A stretch of 64,000 bases of DNA from Astragalus membranaceus (lineage: Eukaryota; Streptophyta; Magnoliopsida; Fabales; Fabaceae), in NCBI GenBank assembly GCA_039519185.1, contig CM076846.1:147698605-147762604 (forward strand), read 5' to 3'. This document shows, in pieces, positions 1 through 10,369 of this stretch. Every line of letters starts with the position of its first letter. Within the stretch, counting starts at the first letter, position 1. Below the pieces are notes generated by a model. It saw nothing but the letters and a program-made list of their open reading frames with translations. It did no database searches and was not told the origin of the DNA. The position numbers and the translations under genes were made by a program.

Positions 1-391
1 TACTATCACGAATTCTGTTAACTCTCTGCGTTTAATGATTTGTTTAGTGGTGATACACTTAAGGAATTAGGGTTTCCCCTTAGATAAAAAGGGTTTTGAG
101 GCAAGGGATTGTCCTTAATCAGTAATAGTTGAATTGAATCTTTTATTTGGGTAATTAAATTGGAATTGATTGATGGTATAGTGTATGCTAGCGTAGGGGA
201 AACCACTTTTACTCTCAAATTTTATTCTCACCTTTAATCTTTCTCGGTTACTATCTATCACTCCTTATTTTGAACAATTTAGTAATTAATCAATTAAGGT
301 GATAAATAATCGCAAACCCTAAGTTCGACACACGGTCTTACTGTTTAATTATTACTTACAACGATTCGGTACACTTGCCGAAATCTTAACA
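1..391 (+). repeat. 3' part of an Athila/Tat-like LTR
   Basis: The segment ends in ...CTTAACA, directly before a primer-binding site, and a diverged copy of its last 240 bases recurs at 1152-1405. This is the layout of a 5' LTR whose beginning lies outside the window. No coding sequence is seen. The element family is judged from the PBS and the gag-like ORF that follows. Confidence 0.65.
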
Positions 392-397
392 AGTTTT

Positions 398-415
398 TGG
401 TGCCGTTGCCGGGGA
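398..415 (+). other. Primer-binding site, tRNA-Asp type
   Basis: TGGTGCCGTTGCCGGGGA lies 6 bases after the LTR end. It differs by one base from the TGGCGCC... site of the Athila-type element at 57754, and such sites match the 3' end of plant tRNA-Asp. Confidence 0.7.
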
Positions 416-541
416 TTGCCAATTTTTATCAAATTAATCTTTAATTGCTAGATTGAATTTTATTTTTCAGTTATTTTTTTTATCTCTTTATTACTACCAC
501 TCCCTTGATTATATGAAAGCCAGGTGAAATCTCTGTTAATC

Positions 542-895
542 ATGGAGTCCACGCTAGAGCCACTTCGTTGTGATTTTTGTGGAGAACCACATTTAAATGG
601 TAATTGTGTGACATACACTTATTGTGATCTTTGTGTTAAGGATCTTCTGTATTGTAATTGTGAGCCAGAGTGGACAACCGTTGTGGGATATTTTCACTGG
701 TTAGCAGATATAAAACTTCTTGAGCTACGTATTGACCAACCACACAGCCTGCGTTGTGATTTTTCTGGGGGGGATGATCTGAATGGAAATGGTAATGAGT
801 CTTATTTTACTTTAGATGTAGAACAAGAAGAACATGCCTCAAATAAAGAGGAATCATGGGAGAATAAGACAGATGAGGAAGGAAAAAGAAATTAA
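542..895 (+). CDS. Small gag-like ORF with a zinc-knuckle-like motif
   Basis: An ATG at 542 opens a 117-aa frame inside the shrunken LTR element. Near the N-terminus is a Cys/His cluster CDFCGEPHLNGNC (C-x2-C-x3-H-x4-C), close to the nucleic-acid-binding zinc knuckle of gag proteins. About 65 residues later a related stretch (LRCDFSGGDDLNGN) repeats it without the His and last Cys, so the protein looks internally duplicated. The C-terminal third is acidic and charged. No capsid, protease or RT follows: the internal region is only ~760 bp long before the second LTR. It may be a relic or the single ORF of a non-autonomous element. Gag-like is inferred from the motif and context only. Confidence 0.4.
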   Translation: MESTLEPLRCDFCGEPHLNGNCVTYTYCDLCVKDLLYCNCEPEWTTVVGYFHWLADIKLLELRIDQPHSLRCDFSGGDDLNGNGNESYFTLDVEQEEHASNKEESWENKTDEEGKRN

Positions 896-1151
896 TGTGA
901 GGATCATATAGTTTGGAGGGAAGCTCAAAATTCCCAATGTTGGGAAGGTGTGAAAATCCAACAAGAAATCACCCAACAAATCATTTTCCTTACTCATATT
1001 TCGAGCAGCAAGGAAGATAGAAGTGAAGATCTTGATGGATATTTAGACTCCTTATATGACTTGTTCGTCATCCTCCATCTTGGCAGGGTATGGAAGCATC
1101 TCCAATTATACTTCAAGTTCATGATGTTCTTGCCCCATAAACGAACACGGC
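896..1151 (+). other. Rest of internal region, no gene recognised
   Basis: Short open frames occur but none shows a recognisable domain. The join to LTR sequence at about 1152 is abrupt and no polypurine tract precedes it, so an internal deletion probably removed the 3' internal region and the first part of the second LTR. Confidence 0.4.
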
Positions 1152-1405
1152 AATTAAATTGGAATTGATCGATGGTATAGTGTATGGTAGCGTAGGGGAG
1201 AGGATTCGATTCCTAACCACTTTTACTCTCAAATTTTATTCTCACCTTTAATCTTTCTCAGTTACTATCTATCACTCCTTATTTTGAACATTTTATTTAT
1301 TAGTCAATTAAGTTGATAAATAATCGCAATCTCTGAGTTCGACACTCAGTCTTACTGTTAAATTATTACTTGCAACGATTCGGTACACTTGCCGAAATCT
1401 TAACA
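1152..1405 (+). repeat. Second LTR fragment of the same element
   Basis: This aligns with 153-391, sharing the same CTTAACA end, but is 5'-truncated. It carries ~16 bp (around 1200-1218) absent from the left copy. Immediately after its end the minus-strand gypsy pol resumes, so the element interrupts that older gypsy copy; the candidate 5-bp target repeat would be ACACC at 1406-1410, and its partner lies outside the window. Confidence 0.65.
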
Positions 1406-2960
1406 ACACCTTGATCATTCCTAAGGAAAACATTCCACTAGTAAGCTCCACAGTTAGATTTAGATCTCGAAATTTTTCTAACAGCTCCAACTCCTTAGTC
1501 ATCATAGCAGAAATGTGTATTGGCTTTCCACTCAATCCGTCAGCTACAACATTTGCTTTTCCAGGGTGATAAAGCAAGGTAAAATCGTAGTCTTTTAGAA
1601 ATTCCATCCATCGCCTCTGTCTCATGTTGAGTTCCTTTTGATCGAAAATATACTTCAAACTTTTATGGTCACTGAAAACATCAAATTTTGCTCCATACAA
1701 ATGATGTCTCAAGATCTTTAATGCAAAGACTACTGCAGCTAGGTCCAAATCATGGGCAGGGTAGTTCTTCTCATGTGTCTTTAACTGTGTTGAGGCATAT
1801 GCTACGACTTTTCTATGTTGCGTAAGTACTCAACTGAATCCTTGATGTGAAGCATCGCAATATACTTCATACGGTTCATCTGGTTGTGGTAAAACTAACA
1901 CTAGTGATGTTGTCAAATGTGTCTTCATCGTTTGAAAACTTTCTTCACACTTCTTGGTCCATACGAATGGTTGATCCTTCCTAGTGAGTTGAGTCAATGG
2001 CGCCATTTTCCTTGAGAATCCTTCTATAACTTTCCGATATTCTCCGGCCAAAACCAACGAAACTACGAATTTCAGTCATCGATCTTGGTCGTTCCCACGA
2101 ACGTACAGTCTCCACTTTTGCTGGGTCCACAACAATTCCTTCTTTGGTAATCACGTGACCTAAAAACTTAACTTCCTCAATCCAAAATTCACATTTTGAC
2201 AGCTTTGCGTATCACTTCTTCTCCTGTAGAATTTGCAAAACTTGACGAAGATGATCTTCATGATCCTCGTAGTTTTTAGAATAGATGAAAATGTCATCAA
2301 TAAACACAGCGACGAATTTATCGAGAAATGGATTAAAAATCCGATTCATGTAATAAACGAAGATAGCAGGTGCATTTGTTACTCCAAATGGCATCACCAT
2401 ATACTCATATTGCCCATATAACGAGTCCTAAACGCGGTCTTTGAAATATCCTAGGGTTTTACTCTAATTTTGGTGATATCCCTTCCTCAAGTCAATTTTT
2501 GAGAAAACAGCAGCTCCACAGAGTTGATCCGTCAAATTGTCAATGCGAAGTAGAGGATACTCATTCTTTATCGTGACTTTCTTGAATTGACGATAGTCTA
2601 CACAAAGTCTTGAACCTCCATCTTTCTTCTTCACTAACAAGACTGGTGCTCCCCAAGGTGATACACTTGGCCTAACGAACTGTTTTGACAATAAATCATC
2701 AAGTTGACTCTTCTGTTCTGCTAACTCCATAGGTGACATCCTATACGGTGCAATAGAGATTGGACCTGATCCGAGGATGAGATCGATTGAAAACTCAATA
2801 TCTCACACAGGTGGTAATCCGGGAACATCTTTTGGAAATACTTCCGGAAAATCTTTCACAACTGGTACTTCGCTCAAAGTAACTTCTTTTTCCACTCTTA
2901 AGGACAATAACAACATATAACCTTGAGCAGCTTCTTTCAAAGAAGTTATTGCTTGATTAG
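1406..2960 (-). pseudogene. Ty3/gypsy (Tekay-like) pol: reverse transcriptase and RNase H, broken
   Basis: Read right to left, the fragments give the PR-RT linker (2960-2803), RT start with WGAPVLLVKKKDGG and CVDYRQ (2739-2464), RT core with the catalytic FIDD at about 2300 (2400-2212), the RT connection (2057-1830) and RNase H with FSDHKSLKYIF and YHPGKANVVADGLS (1748-1411). Between them lie stops and frameshifts; one visible stop replaces the expected arginine in a GLPPV-R-E-I-E-type linker near 2803. Integrase is missing because another LTR element begins at 1405. The upstream part of the same gene is at 15646-17005, separated by the nested Ogre-like element. The Tekay-like chromovirus assignment rests on overall RT/RNase H resemblance and is moderately sure. 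Confidence 0.85.
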
Positions 2961-3313
2961 TGTCATACCCCAATTTTGTCCGGCTTAGGTCCAAACCCTA
3001 ATTTTCCACACAAAAAAAATATATAATAAATTATGCATTTCATTTTGGGTCCTAGAAACCATTCCAAAGTTTTTGAAATCATTTTTAGGTTTAGAATGCA
3101 CGTTTTGAGAAATTAGGGTCAAAAAGGGCATTTTGGTCATTTCTCACAAAAGGGTCTATAAGAATAATTTTTGCAATAAGCCTCATGCATCAAAATTAGG
3201 GTTTTTGAAAATATGTTATGCATGCATGACAAGCTTTGGAAAATATTTTATACATGCATGACAAAAACCTAAAAACAATTTTGTGGAAACCAAGAATCGA
3301 TTTATAGTATATT

Positions 3314-3821
3314 CATAGGCCTTGAAATCGATTGTCAAGCCATCCCATAGGCCATGAATCGATTCCTAATTGTCTTAACTAAGTGAAGAATCGATTTTCA
3401 CCTATGATAGATGTCCTGAAAATCGATTTCCTTCTTGTTACATAGGCCTTGAAATCGATTGTCAAGCCATCCCATAGGCCATGAATCGATTCCTAATTGT
3501 TTTAACTAAGTGAAGAATCGATTTTCACCTATGATAGATGTCCTGAAAATCGATTTCCTTCTTGTTACATAGGCCTTGGAATCGATTGTCAAGCCATCCC
3601 ATAGGCCATGAATCGATTCCTAATTGTTTTAACTAAGTGAAGAATCGATTTTCACCTATGATAGATGTCCTGAAAATCGATTTCCTTATTGTTACATAGG
3701 CCTTGGAATCGATTGTCAAGCCATCCCATAGGCCATGAATCGATTCCTAATTGTTTTAACTAAGTGAAGAATCGATTTTCACCTATGATAGATGTCCTGA
3801 AAATCGATTCCTACTTGTTTT
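3314..3821 (+). repeat. Four 127-bp tandem repeats with AATCGATT palindromes (U3)
   Basis: Copies begin at 3314, 3441, 3568 and 3695. Each has four AATCGATT octamers, and flanking copies at 3295, 3834, 3932 and 3961 bring the total to about twenty in 680 bp. The same array is at 13364-13871. Lying just upstream of the TATA box, it resembles a repeated enhancer; that role is inference. Confidence 0.9.
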
Positions 3822-4015
3822 CAAAGAGCAAAGAATCGATTCCCATGTTTTCCAAAGAATAAAGAATCAATTCCTCACTATTTCAACTATCCAAAGAATC
3901 GACTCTTGAGGCTTCTAAAATGATAAGAATCGATTCATCTATATTTTAACTACAATCAACAATCGATTCTTACATGTCATTAAGATGTTTTTCAGATCTA
4001 CGCTTTCCTAAAGCC

Positions 4016-4023
4016 TATAAATA
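4016..4023 (+). promoter_or_regulatory. TATA box of the LTR promoter
   Basis: TATAAATA inside CCTATAAATAGGC, some 195 bp after the last 127-bp repeat. A start of transcription about 25-30 bases downstream would put U3/R near 4045. The 3' LTR has the same box at 14066-14073. Confidence 0.7.
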
Positions 4024-4522
4024 GGCAGCCTCAAGTCACTCTTGACACGGATTTTTTTTCACGAGATCAGAGAAGACAATTTTCGTAAATCTCACTTCCA
4101 GAAACCCATTTCTTTTGCAAAATCCCTCTTTAGAAAAAAAACTCTTCTACGCTTTATTGTTTGCTCTATTCGTTCCGCTGGTCCGTCTGAACTGATCTTT
4201 TGCAAGAGTTAGCTGGGGTTACGTTCTTCAAAGTTGTAATACCTGCCTTCATTAGAGGTATTTCGGTCTTTACATTTGTTAATATTTAATTATTGTGATC
4301 CGTGCCAAAATTGCCCCCTCTTTGAGAAATCGTTGCTCACATATTCCTTAGTTTAATCAAAATCATACTGGCATGTTTAGTCTTGATTAAATATTCAACA
4401 TATGCATGATTTCGTGATTATTGAATGTGCTTGAACTTTTGTAATCAATCATTGATAGTACCTTCACCCTTTTTTCCAAAAAAAATCTCTCAAACGCTAT
4501 TCCAATTAGTATGAGTTACTAG

Positions 4523-5055
4523 TGACTATCACTCAAAGCCTTGGCTTGTTTGATTGTCATGAACGCCATTAAGGGTTATTAGTAATGATCACTCAAAGCC
4601 TTTGCTTGCTTGATCGTTATGAAAGCTCTCCCCCTTTCAAACCCCTTCAAAAACATTTTCATTAGAACTACGTCGCTTTGATTCCCATTTGGGATACGTA
4701 GGAGCGAGTCACGTTCTCGTCAAGCGCAACAAATAAAAATCCTTTTCGCAACCATAAACAAATCATTTTCATAAAACAAACAAAAGGAATCATTTTCAAA
4801 CCCATTGTCGCTAGTAGCTCATCAGAGCCTTTGTTCGTTTAGCTATTAGTAGCAATGTCCTTTTTTCATAAGAATAATAAACGATGATCCATCATAACCT
4901 TTGTTAGTTTGATCATCGTACAAATCAAATCTCTTTCGAAAATCACTTCCAAAAAAGATAATAAAAAACGAGTTGTTATCAATAGTCCATCAGAACCTTT
5001 GTTCGTTTGACTAGCGGTACAACTCTCTCTTTTTGAGTATTTAGTAGTGATTCAT
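4523..5055 (+). other. Six related stem-loops with covarying stems in the LTR
   Basis: Each unit has an outer stem, a spacer like CATCA or CTCAA, an inner 4-bp stem closing a CTTT-like tetraloop, and a GTTT-like spacer. Outer arms: 4523-4531/4551-4559, 4584-4591/4611-4618, 4803-4819/4841-4857, 4881-4889/4911-4919 (perfect 9 bp, ACGATGATC/GATCATCGT), 4970-4987/5009-5025, and one from about 5041 whose right arm the MITE interrupts. Inner stems are AAGC/GCTT, AAGC/GCTT, GAGC/GTTC, TAAC/GTTA, GAAC/GTTC and TAGC/GCTA. Unrelated stem sequences that still pair point to RNA structure. The function is unknown. Confidence 0.7.
4675..4725 (+). other. ACGT-type hairpin, first of two
   Basis: CTACGT pairs with ACGTAG around an inner TTCCC/GGGA hairpin, followed by CGAG/CTCG. 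The second copy (about 5488-5550) keeps CTACGT/ACGTAG but changes the inner stem to TCTCC/GGAGA and the lower one to CGGG/CCCG. I recall similar ACTACGT...ATACGTAGG pairs in other plant Tat/Ogre LTRs, without being able to check. Confidence 0.6.
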
Positions 5056-5082
5056 ATTCATAGCCTCTGCTAGTTTAATCAT

Positions 5083-5398
5083 GGCTAAAGTGCTCCCGGG
5101 GCCCCTTATCTTTATTTAAAGTAACGATTTAGTCCTTTATCTTTTTTTTGTCCCAAATCAGTCCTTTATGTTTTAAATTTTTGACACATAATTCCTTTTC
5201 TGTCCCAAATCAGTCCTTTATGTTTCAAATTTTTAACACATAAATCCTTTTTTTTGACACATAAATCAGCACTGTTAACGGAAAAGGATTTATGTGTCAA
5301 AAATTTGAAAGATAAAGGACTTATTTGGGACAAAAAAAATATAAAGGACTAATTCGTTACTTTAAATAAAGATAAGGGACCCCGGGAGCACTTTAGCC
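5083..5398. mobile_element. Mutator-type MITE inside the 5' LTR
   Basis: The 316-bp insertion starts GGCTAAAGTGCTCCC and ends with its reverse complement; the inverted repeats extend over about 80 bp with few mismatches. It is flanked by the 9-bp duplication TTTAATCAT (5074-5082 and 5399-5407), present once in the 3' LTR at about 15124. Nine-base duplications are typical of Mutator-like elements. There is no coding capacity. It inserted after the host element did. Confidence 0.92.
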
Positions 5399-5487
5399 TT
5401 TAATCATTCACTAAGGCTCGTCCTATTTCAAAAAAAACTCACCAAAAAAGATAAAAAACAAAAACTCTTCAAAAAGACAACCAAGAA

Positions 5488-5550
5488 CTACGTAGCTTTG
5501 ATTTCTCCATCGCACCGGGAGATACGTAGGAGCGGGCCATGTCCCGTCAA
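5488..5550 (+). other. ACGT-type hairpin, second copy
   Basis: Same outer CTACGT/ACGTAG pairing as at 4675, with compensated inner and lower stems. Present again in the 3' LTR at about 15210-15275. Confidence 0.6.
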
Positions 5551-5720
5551 GCACTTTTTCTAAAAACCCTTCTTTTTCCCCCCTTTCTCACCAAAAATAA
5601 AATTTTCATTAAGTTTTCCCATTCATCTTCAAACAAGAAATAAATAGGCAAATCTAGGTATTTTTCAAATCAAACGTTAAAACCACACATTTAATTAGAG
5701 GTTCCCTTTCGGTAGAAAGG

Positions 5721-5752
5721 ACGTGCGCGGTGCTAACACCTTCCTCGCACGT
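5721..5752 (+). other. Nested hairpin near the end of U5
   Basis: ACGTGCG (5721-5727) pairs perfectly with CGCACGT (5746-5752), enclosing GGTG-CTAA-CACC (5729-5740). It lies 167 bases before the LTR end. I recall the GGTGCTAACACCTTCC core as common to many plant Ogre/Tat LTR ends; this was not checked. Confidence 0.65.
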
Positions 5753-5921
5753 AATCGACCCCCGAACCTATATCTCTAGTTTTCAAAAGACCACCCGCCT
5801 TGTCCAAAAGACCTTTTTTCAATGTTTTGGTCTTAAAATTAAAATATTGGTGGCGGCTCCAAAAATTTTCCACGTTGTACATTGAGAAACCCAAACCGGG
5901 GATTTTTCGGGGTGCAACAGC

Positions 5922-5940
5922 TGGCGACTCCACTGGGGAC
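5922..5940 (+). other. Primer-binding site, tRNA-Arg type
   Basis: TGGCGACTCCACTGGGGAC begins 2 bases after the 5' LTR end. This is the site type described for Ogre elements, complementary to the 3' end of tRNA-Arg. Confidence 0.85.
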
Positions 5941-6453
5941 ACTTTTTAAAAGACGAGGGTCAAGCCTAACTAATTAAAATGTGTGGTTTAATGTATTGTT
6001 GATTTGATTAATACTTTGTTTGCCTTTCTTTCTTATCATTAGGCATATGCATTTGTCTTCTTTGTTGTTCCCTATCTCTTCTTTTAATCCTTTTCTTTTT
6101 ATATGTTTATGCTCATGCATTCTTCCAAACCCCATGTTCCCTTCTTTCTTTGCTCCTTTTCTTCAAGGTAAGCTCATGCATTTCTCCCCAATTCTATCAT
6201 GTCCCTTCTTCTCAGCTCCCTTTCTGAAGTAAGTAATGTGTTTGTTGTTGGTACCCTAGGCTAGTTGTATTTGAATGATATTGAACCCTAGGGTAGACGA
6301 CATGCTATTGTCTGGACTGTCTGGATTTTCATTTCCAGGTGGGGTAGTTTTGAGGAAATGCCCTTCGCACACACCACTTACACCTTGAGATGATATGCTT
6401 TGAGAGAAAGACCATAACCCAGGTCTGTGAGAGTATCTTAGGATGAGTGGATT

Positions 6454-6498
6454 CAAGTAGCGAGAGCCCATCAGGACCTTTGTCCGTTTGGCTACTTG
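6454..6498 (+). other. Seventh member of the stem-loop series, in the leader
   Basis: CAAGTAGC (6454-6461) pairs perfectly with GCTACTTG (6491-6498). Inside is the same spacer CATCA and an inner GGAC-CTTT-GTCC hairpin, so the pattern continues past the PBS with yet another stem sequence. A degenerate eighth unit may exist near 6585-6610. Confidence 0.65.
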
Positions 6499-9400
6499 CG
6501 AAAGTTTCAATCAGAGTTGTGCTCTTTCATGATGCCTTGTACCTAGCAGTTTGCTGCATTTACGAGGAATTTCGTGAAAGAGACTGTGGCTCTGATGACC
6601 TTTGTGAGGGTGCGAATAGGGCTACATGGAAAGATCACCCCTAAAATGCCTTAGATCATAGGTTTCTTCCCTTTTAAGTCACAAGGGCGTTCCAAATTGT
6701 GTGCTGCATTGTCGCATTCAGTTTAGTCAAAATTTTTTGCCCTCAAAATTTTCAAAAAAAATTAAAAGGATATGCTTTTCCCTTTTCAATAAATGCCTAT
6801 GTGAGGTGGCATATAGGTTGCAAATTCAAAATACCACTCCATGCAAAAACACAAAAAGGCATCATTGCATCATTACATCATTTGTATACATCCCCGCATA
6901 ACATAAAACATAAGTTTCTGCAACTCATGCACGCATCATTGCATGGTGTGGAATCACAAAGTAATATCTTGTCATAGGCACGGTGTGGAATCAAAAGTGA
7001 AACAGCGTACACTCCGAGGTGTTCGTTTAAGTTTGAATGCATGGAATATTGATTCTAACCTTGTTGTGTTTCAAAGAAAAAATAATCAAAATCCACCGTT
7101 AAACCTATGGCAAGACATAGTACACCGTGATTCCCGACACTAAGATAAACAGGAAATCATACATGCTGCATTGCACTTGCATTCAAACAAGTATTAGTGC
7201 ATACCGTCTTTTATCAAAAAAATCAAAAAAATCAAGAAAAATCAAAAATTGTTATTTTCCATAAGTTTTTAGAAAACATACTACATGCATTTTTTTCTTT
7301 GCATTACAGAAATAATCAAATAAACATCTCGTGTTGCATGAATTTTTATGACCACCAGAGAGTTAAAAGCTTTATTTTGGAGAGAAGCCATGCGTGCTAA
7401 AGTCAAAATCAAATTTTGTACTGTACTCTTCAAATGAAAAGCTTATATCCATTCGCATTCTCATTTCATTCACATTTATTCATTTGCATTCTCATTTCAT
7501 TCGCATTCTCATTCCATGCGTATTTATCCATTTTGCATTCTCATTCATTTGCATATTTACATCATGCATAAAAAAAATGAGCATAATTCTGGTGAAACAA
7601 TAATAATTCTAAAAAAATTGTGATGAGAGGTGAGACGTTCTTGCGAAGTTTTTTATTCATCTTTGGAAAAGTTTAGTCTTACTTAGTTGCAAACTCAAGG
7701 TGTTTCAAGGCACTCGGTTTTTCAAAATAGCAGCTTGTTCACATTTTTCAACAAAGCATTGCATCTCACCCACCCCATGATGAATGACCGAAATGGTCCA
7801 CAAAAATGTTTCTTTCACGTTTTAACTAATGTTAACTCTCTGCGAAGCATTCGTGTAGTAACTTCTGTGTGACGTGTGTCTTTATTTTTGTTTGAGTCAG
7901 TTAGCGTCCCCACATTGTCATCATCCCTCGCCCAAGTCTAATCCCACCCTGACCACCCATAAAGTACATATCCCCCAGATTAGTGCATAGTTGGCTTTTT
8001 GGTTGGTTCCCCTAATGAAATACCACTCTTGGTCCTCCATACTGGGGCAAATTTGTCGTCACTAGATATCTTGTTAATATTGTATCCCTTTGGTGCAAGT
8101 CTTTTTTAAAAAAGTAAAAAAAAAAAAAATCAAAAAAGCTCGTTAGGTCGAAAACTCGTAAGAGCGGCCTAAGCAAAAATTAGAGCATGAAAAGAAATAA
8201 AGAAAAAAAGAGCAAATATATGAAAGTAAATAAATTATTGTCCTTGGGTTAATTTTTGAGAAAACGAGAAATCATGATTTTGAAATGAAATTTAGCCGTC
8301 ATTCCATATCCAAAAACACCTTAAGCCAAAAATCCCAAAAATCTCAATCACCCTAGACAAGGATCAATCTCACATCAAAAATTGTGTATCACTTTTATCA
8401 GCTCACTTAGCTCAAAAGAAAGAGAAAGAAAAATCACACCAAAAAAAAAGAAGAAGAAAGTGGAAAAAGAAAGGATTGAAAAGGAAAAATCCTGAAAAAA
8501 AAAGCAGCAAAAGTAGTAGAAAGGGTGAGCTGATACCATTAAACGCATGAGAGATCCTTGTCTAAAATAAACCCTCAAACACTTCCTTTGGCCTATCCTC
8601 CACGTTACAACCCTGAAACAGGTTCATAAGAGGTTCTCATCTCAATAAAACCTCAAACACCTCATTGAGTCTAATAACTCATTCTTTCATAAACCATTAA
8701 CCTGGCCAAATCATACCACTAAAAAAAAACATCTGTTCCATCAGTCATCAAATACTTCTTTGAGCCCAATTATCCCTCCCTTCATAAATCATTAACCATT
8801 AGCCACATCACAACTCCAAAGATCCATTCTGATCAATGACCGGTTGCTCCTGTTTTCTCAAAGTTTTAATCTTAGGACAAATAAGTTTATCTATTTATGA
8901 CGTGTTTGCTCAAAAAGAAAAAAAACAAACCAGCAGAAAAAAGAAAGCTGCTCAAAAGAAAAACAAACAAGCAGAAAAAAGAAAGCTGCTAAAAAAAAAC
9001 AAACAATCAAAAAAGGAAAGTTGGTAAAAAGGAGAAGGACTTGCCCTCCAAGATGCATTCATGTTGCATTAAAACAAGGTCTAGTGGTCACCAAGTGGAG
9101 CCCCTTTCATACTAAAAGTCAAAACTTTCATTGCATTTGAGTTTTTCTTAAAGAGAACCAAAGATGTGTACTAGGGGGCATTTCCTTCACCTCTCGCTCC
9201 ACTCAACCATAGGGAAATTTTTCATCGTCTATCCCATTCACATACCACCCTCCGTTCATAACCGTCACCATAACTCTGTCACCTTTCACAACCTCACTCA
9301 AAGAAACCGTTGAAATGTCATTCCAAAGTGGGGCAAGTGCATTCCCATTCCTTCACCTCCTTCATTCCCATAGAAACCTCACCAGGGCAATCTCTCAACT

Positions 9401-10369
9401 CACTATCCTAAATAAAGGCCTTGTCATTCTAATTGGGGCAACTTTGTCTCGTCAAGATTGGGGCAACACCAAACGTCGTGGGTTGAGACAGAATCTCTTG
9501 TTTGCCACCCTTCATTCCAAAGTCATGGTATTTCCAATTCATTATTCCTCTACAACCCTGGCTGTTGTCACCACTAGACAGGGGCAAGTTATGCACTCAC
9601 CTTCACCAGTAGTCTAAATCGGGGCAGTTCCACCTTTCATGACTTTGGCAAAAACCCACCTTTCATCCCCTCACGTGTCATATCTGTCATACCAAGTCAA
9701 CTGACTCATTCATCTGTATTTGCACTACTCTACATGTTTATGCTTCAAACAGAGAGAACACAAGTTAATAATGTGAAGTCGGAAACTCACTCAGCTAACT
9801 TTATGGACCTAAAAATCAATCATCATGGGGCACCATCATAGGAGAGCAAAATAAGCAAGTCTGCAAATACGGTCAAAAAGTTTTTGCACACCAGTGTCTG
9901 TGAATAACAACCTTGAGATTGCCATGTCTGAATTCAAACCTCTTTCCAAGGAATGATTATTCCAGAGCACTCACCTCTCTACCCCTCACATCGAAAGTCT
10001 CATTTCTCATCTCAAAACAAAACACATTTGCATGCATTACTATTATACCATATCATAAATCATTGCACCATACATTGTATTTCAACAACAAGTCATGCAT
10101 CTACCACAACTATTGCATTTAAGCATTACCTGTGCACACTCATCCATTTATTCAAAAAAGGGGCAAAGAAATCATCCACATTGCACCCGTTGCCCCCACC
10201 AAAGCATAAATCATTCCATCATGCAGCCAACAGTACATTTGCATTCGCATGTTATCTGCATTCGCACACACAGCTTATCAATTTCTGTTTCCGACCAACT
10301 TCAACATCCATCATTCATGGGCCTTTTGTAGTCCATTTACTTTCGCATTGCACATTCATCACATTGCAT

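Larger units (their letters stand above)
2961..5919 (+). repeat. 5' LTR of the Ogre-like element (2959 bp)
   Basis: It runs from TGTCATACCCC to GGTGCAACA. U3 (2961 to about 4045) holds four 127-bp repeats rich in AATCGATT and ends with a TATA box at 4016. The transcribed remainder holds a series of stem-loops (4523-5050), two larger related hairpins (about 4675-4725 and 5488-5550) and a nested hairpin at 5721-5752. It is 324 bp longer than the 3' LTR: a 316-bp MITE plus its 9-bp duplication, less one A in a run. Confidence 0.9.

Noticed and set aside
3314..3821. CRISPR-like array
   Set aside because: Tandem 127-bp repeats without unique spacers, in a plant LTR.
9315..9617. 100-codon open frame in the Ogre-like internal region
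   Set aside because: No domain and surrounded by similar low-complexity DNA; not distinguishable from chance.
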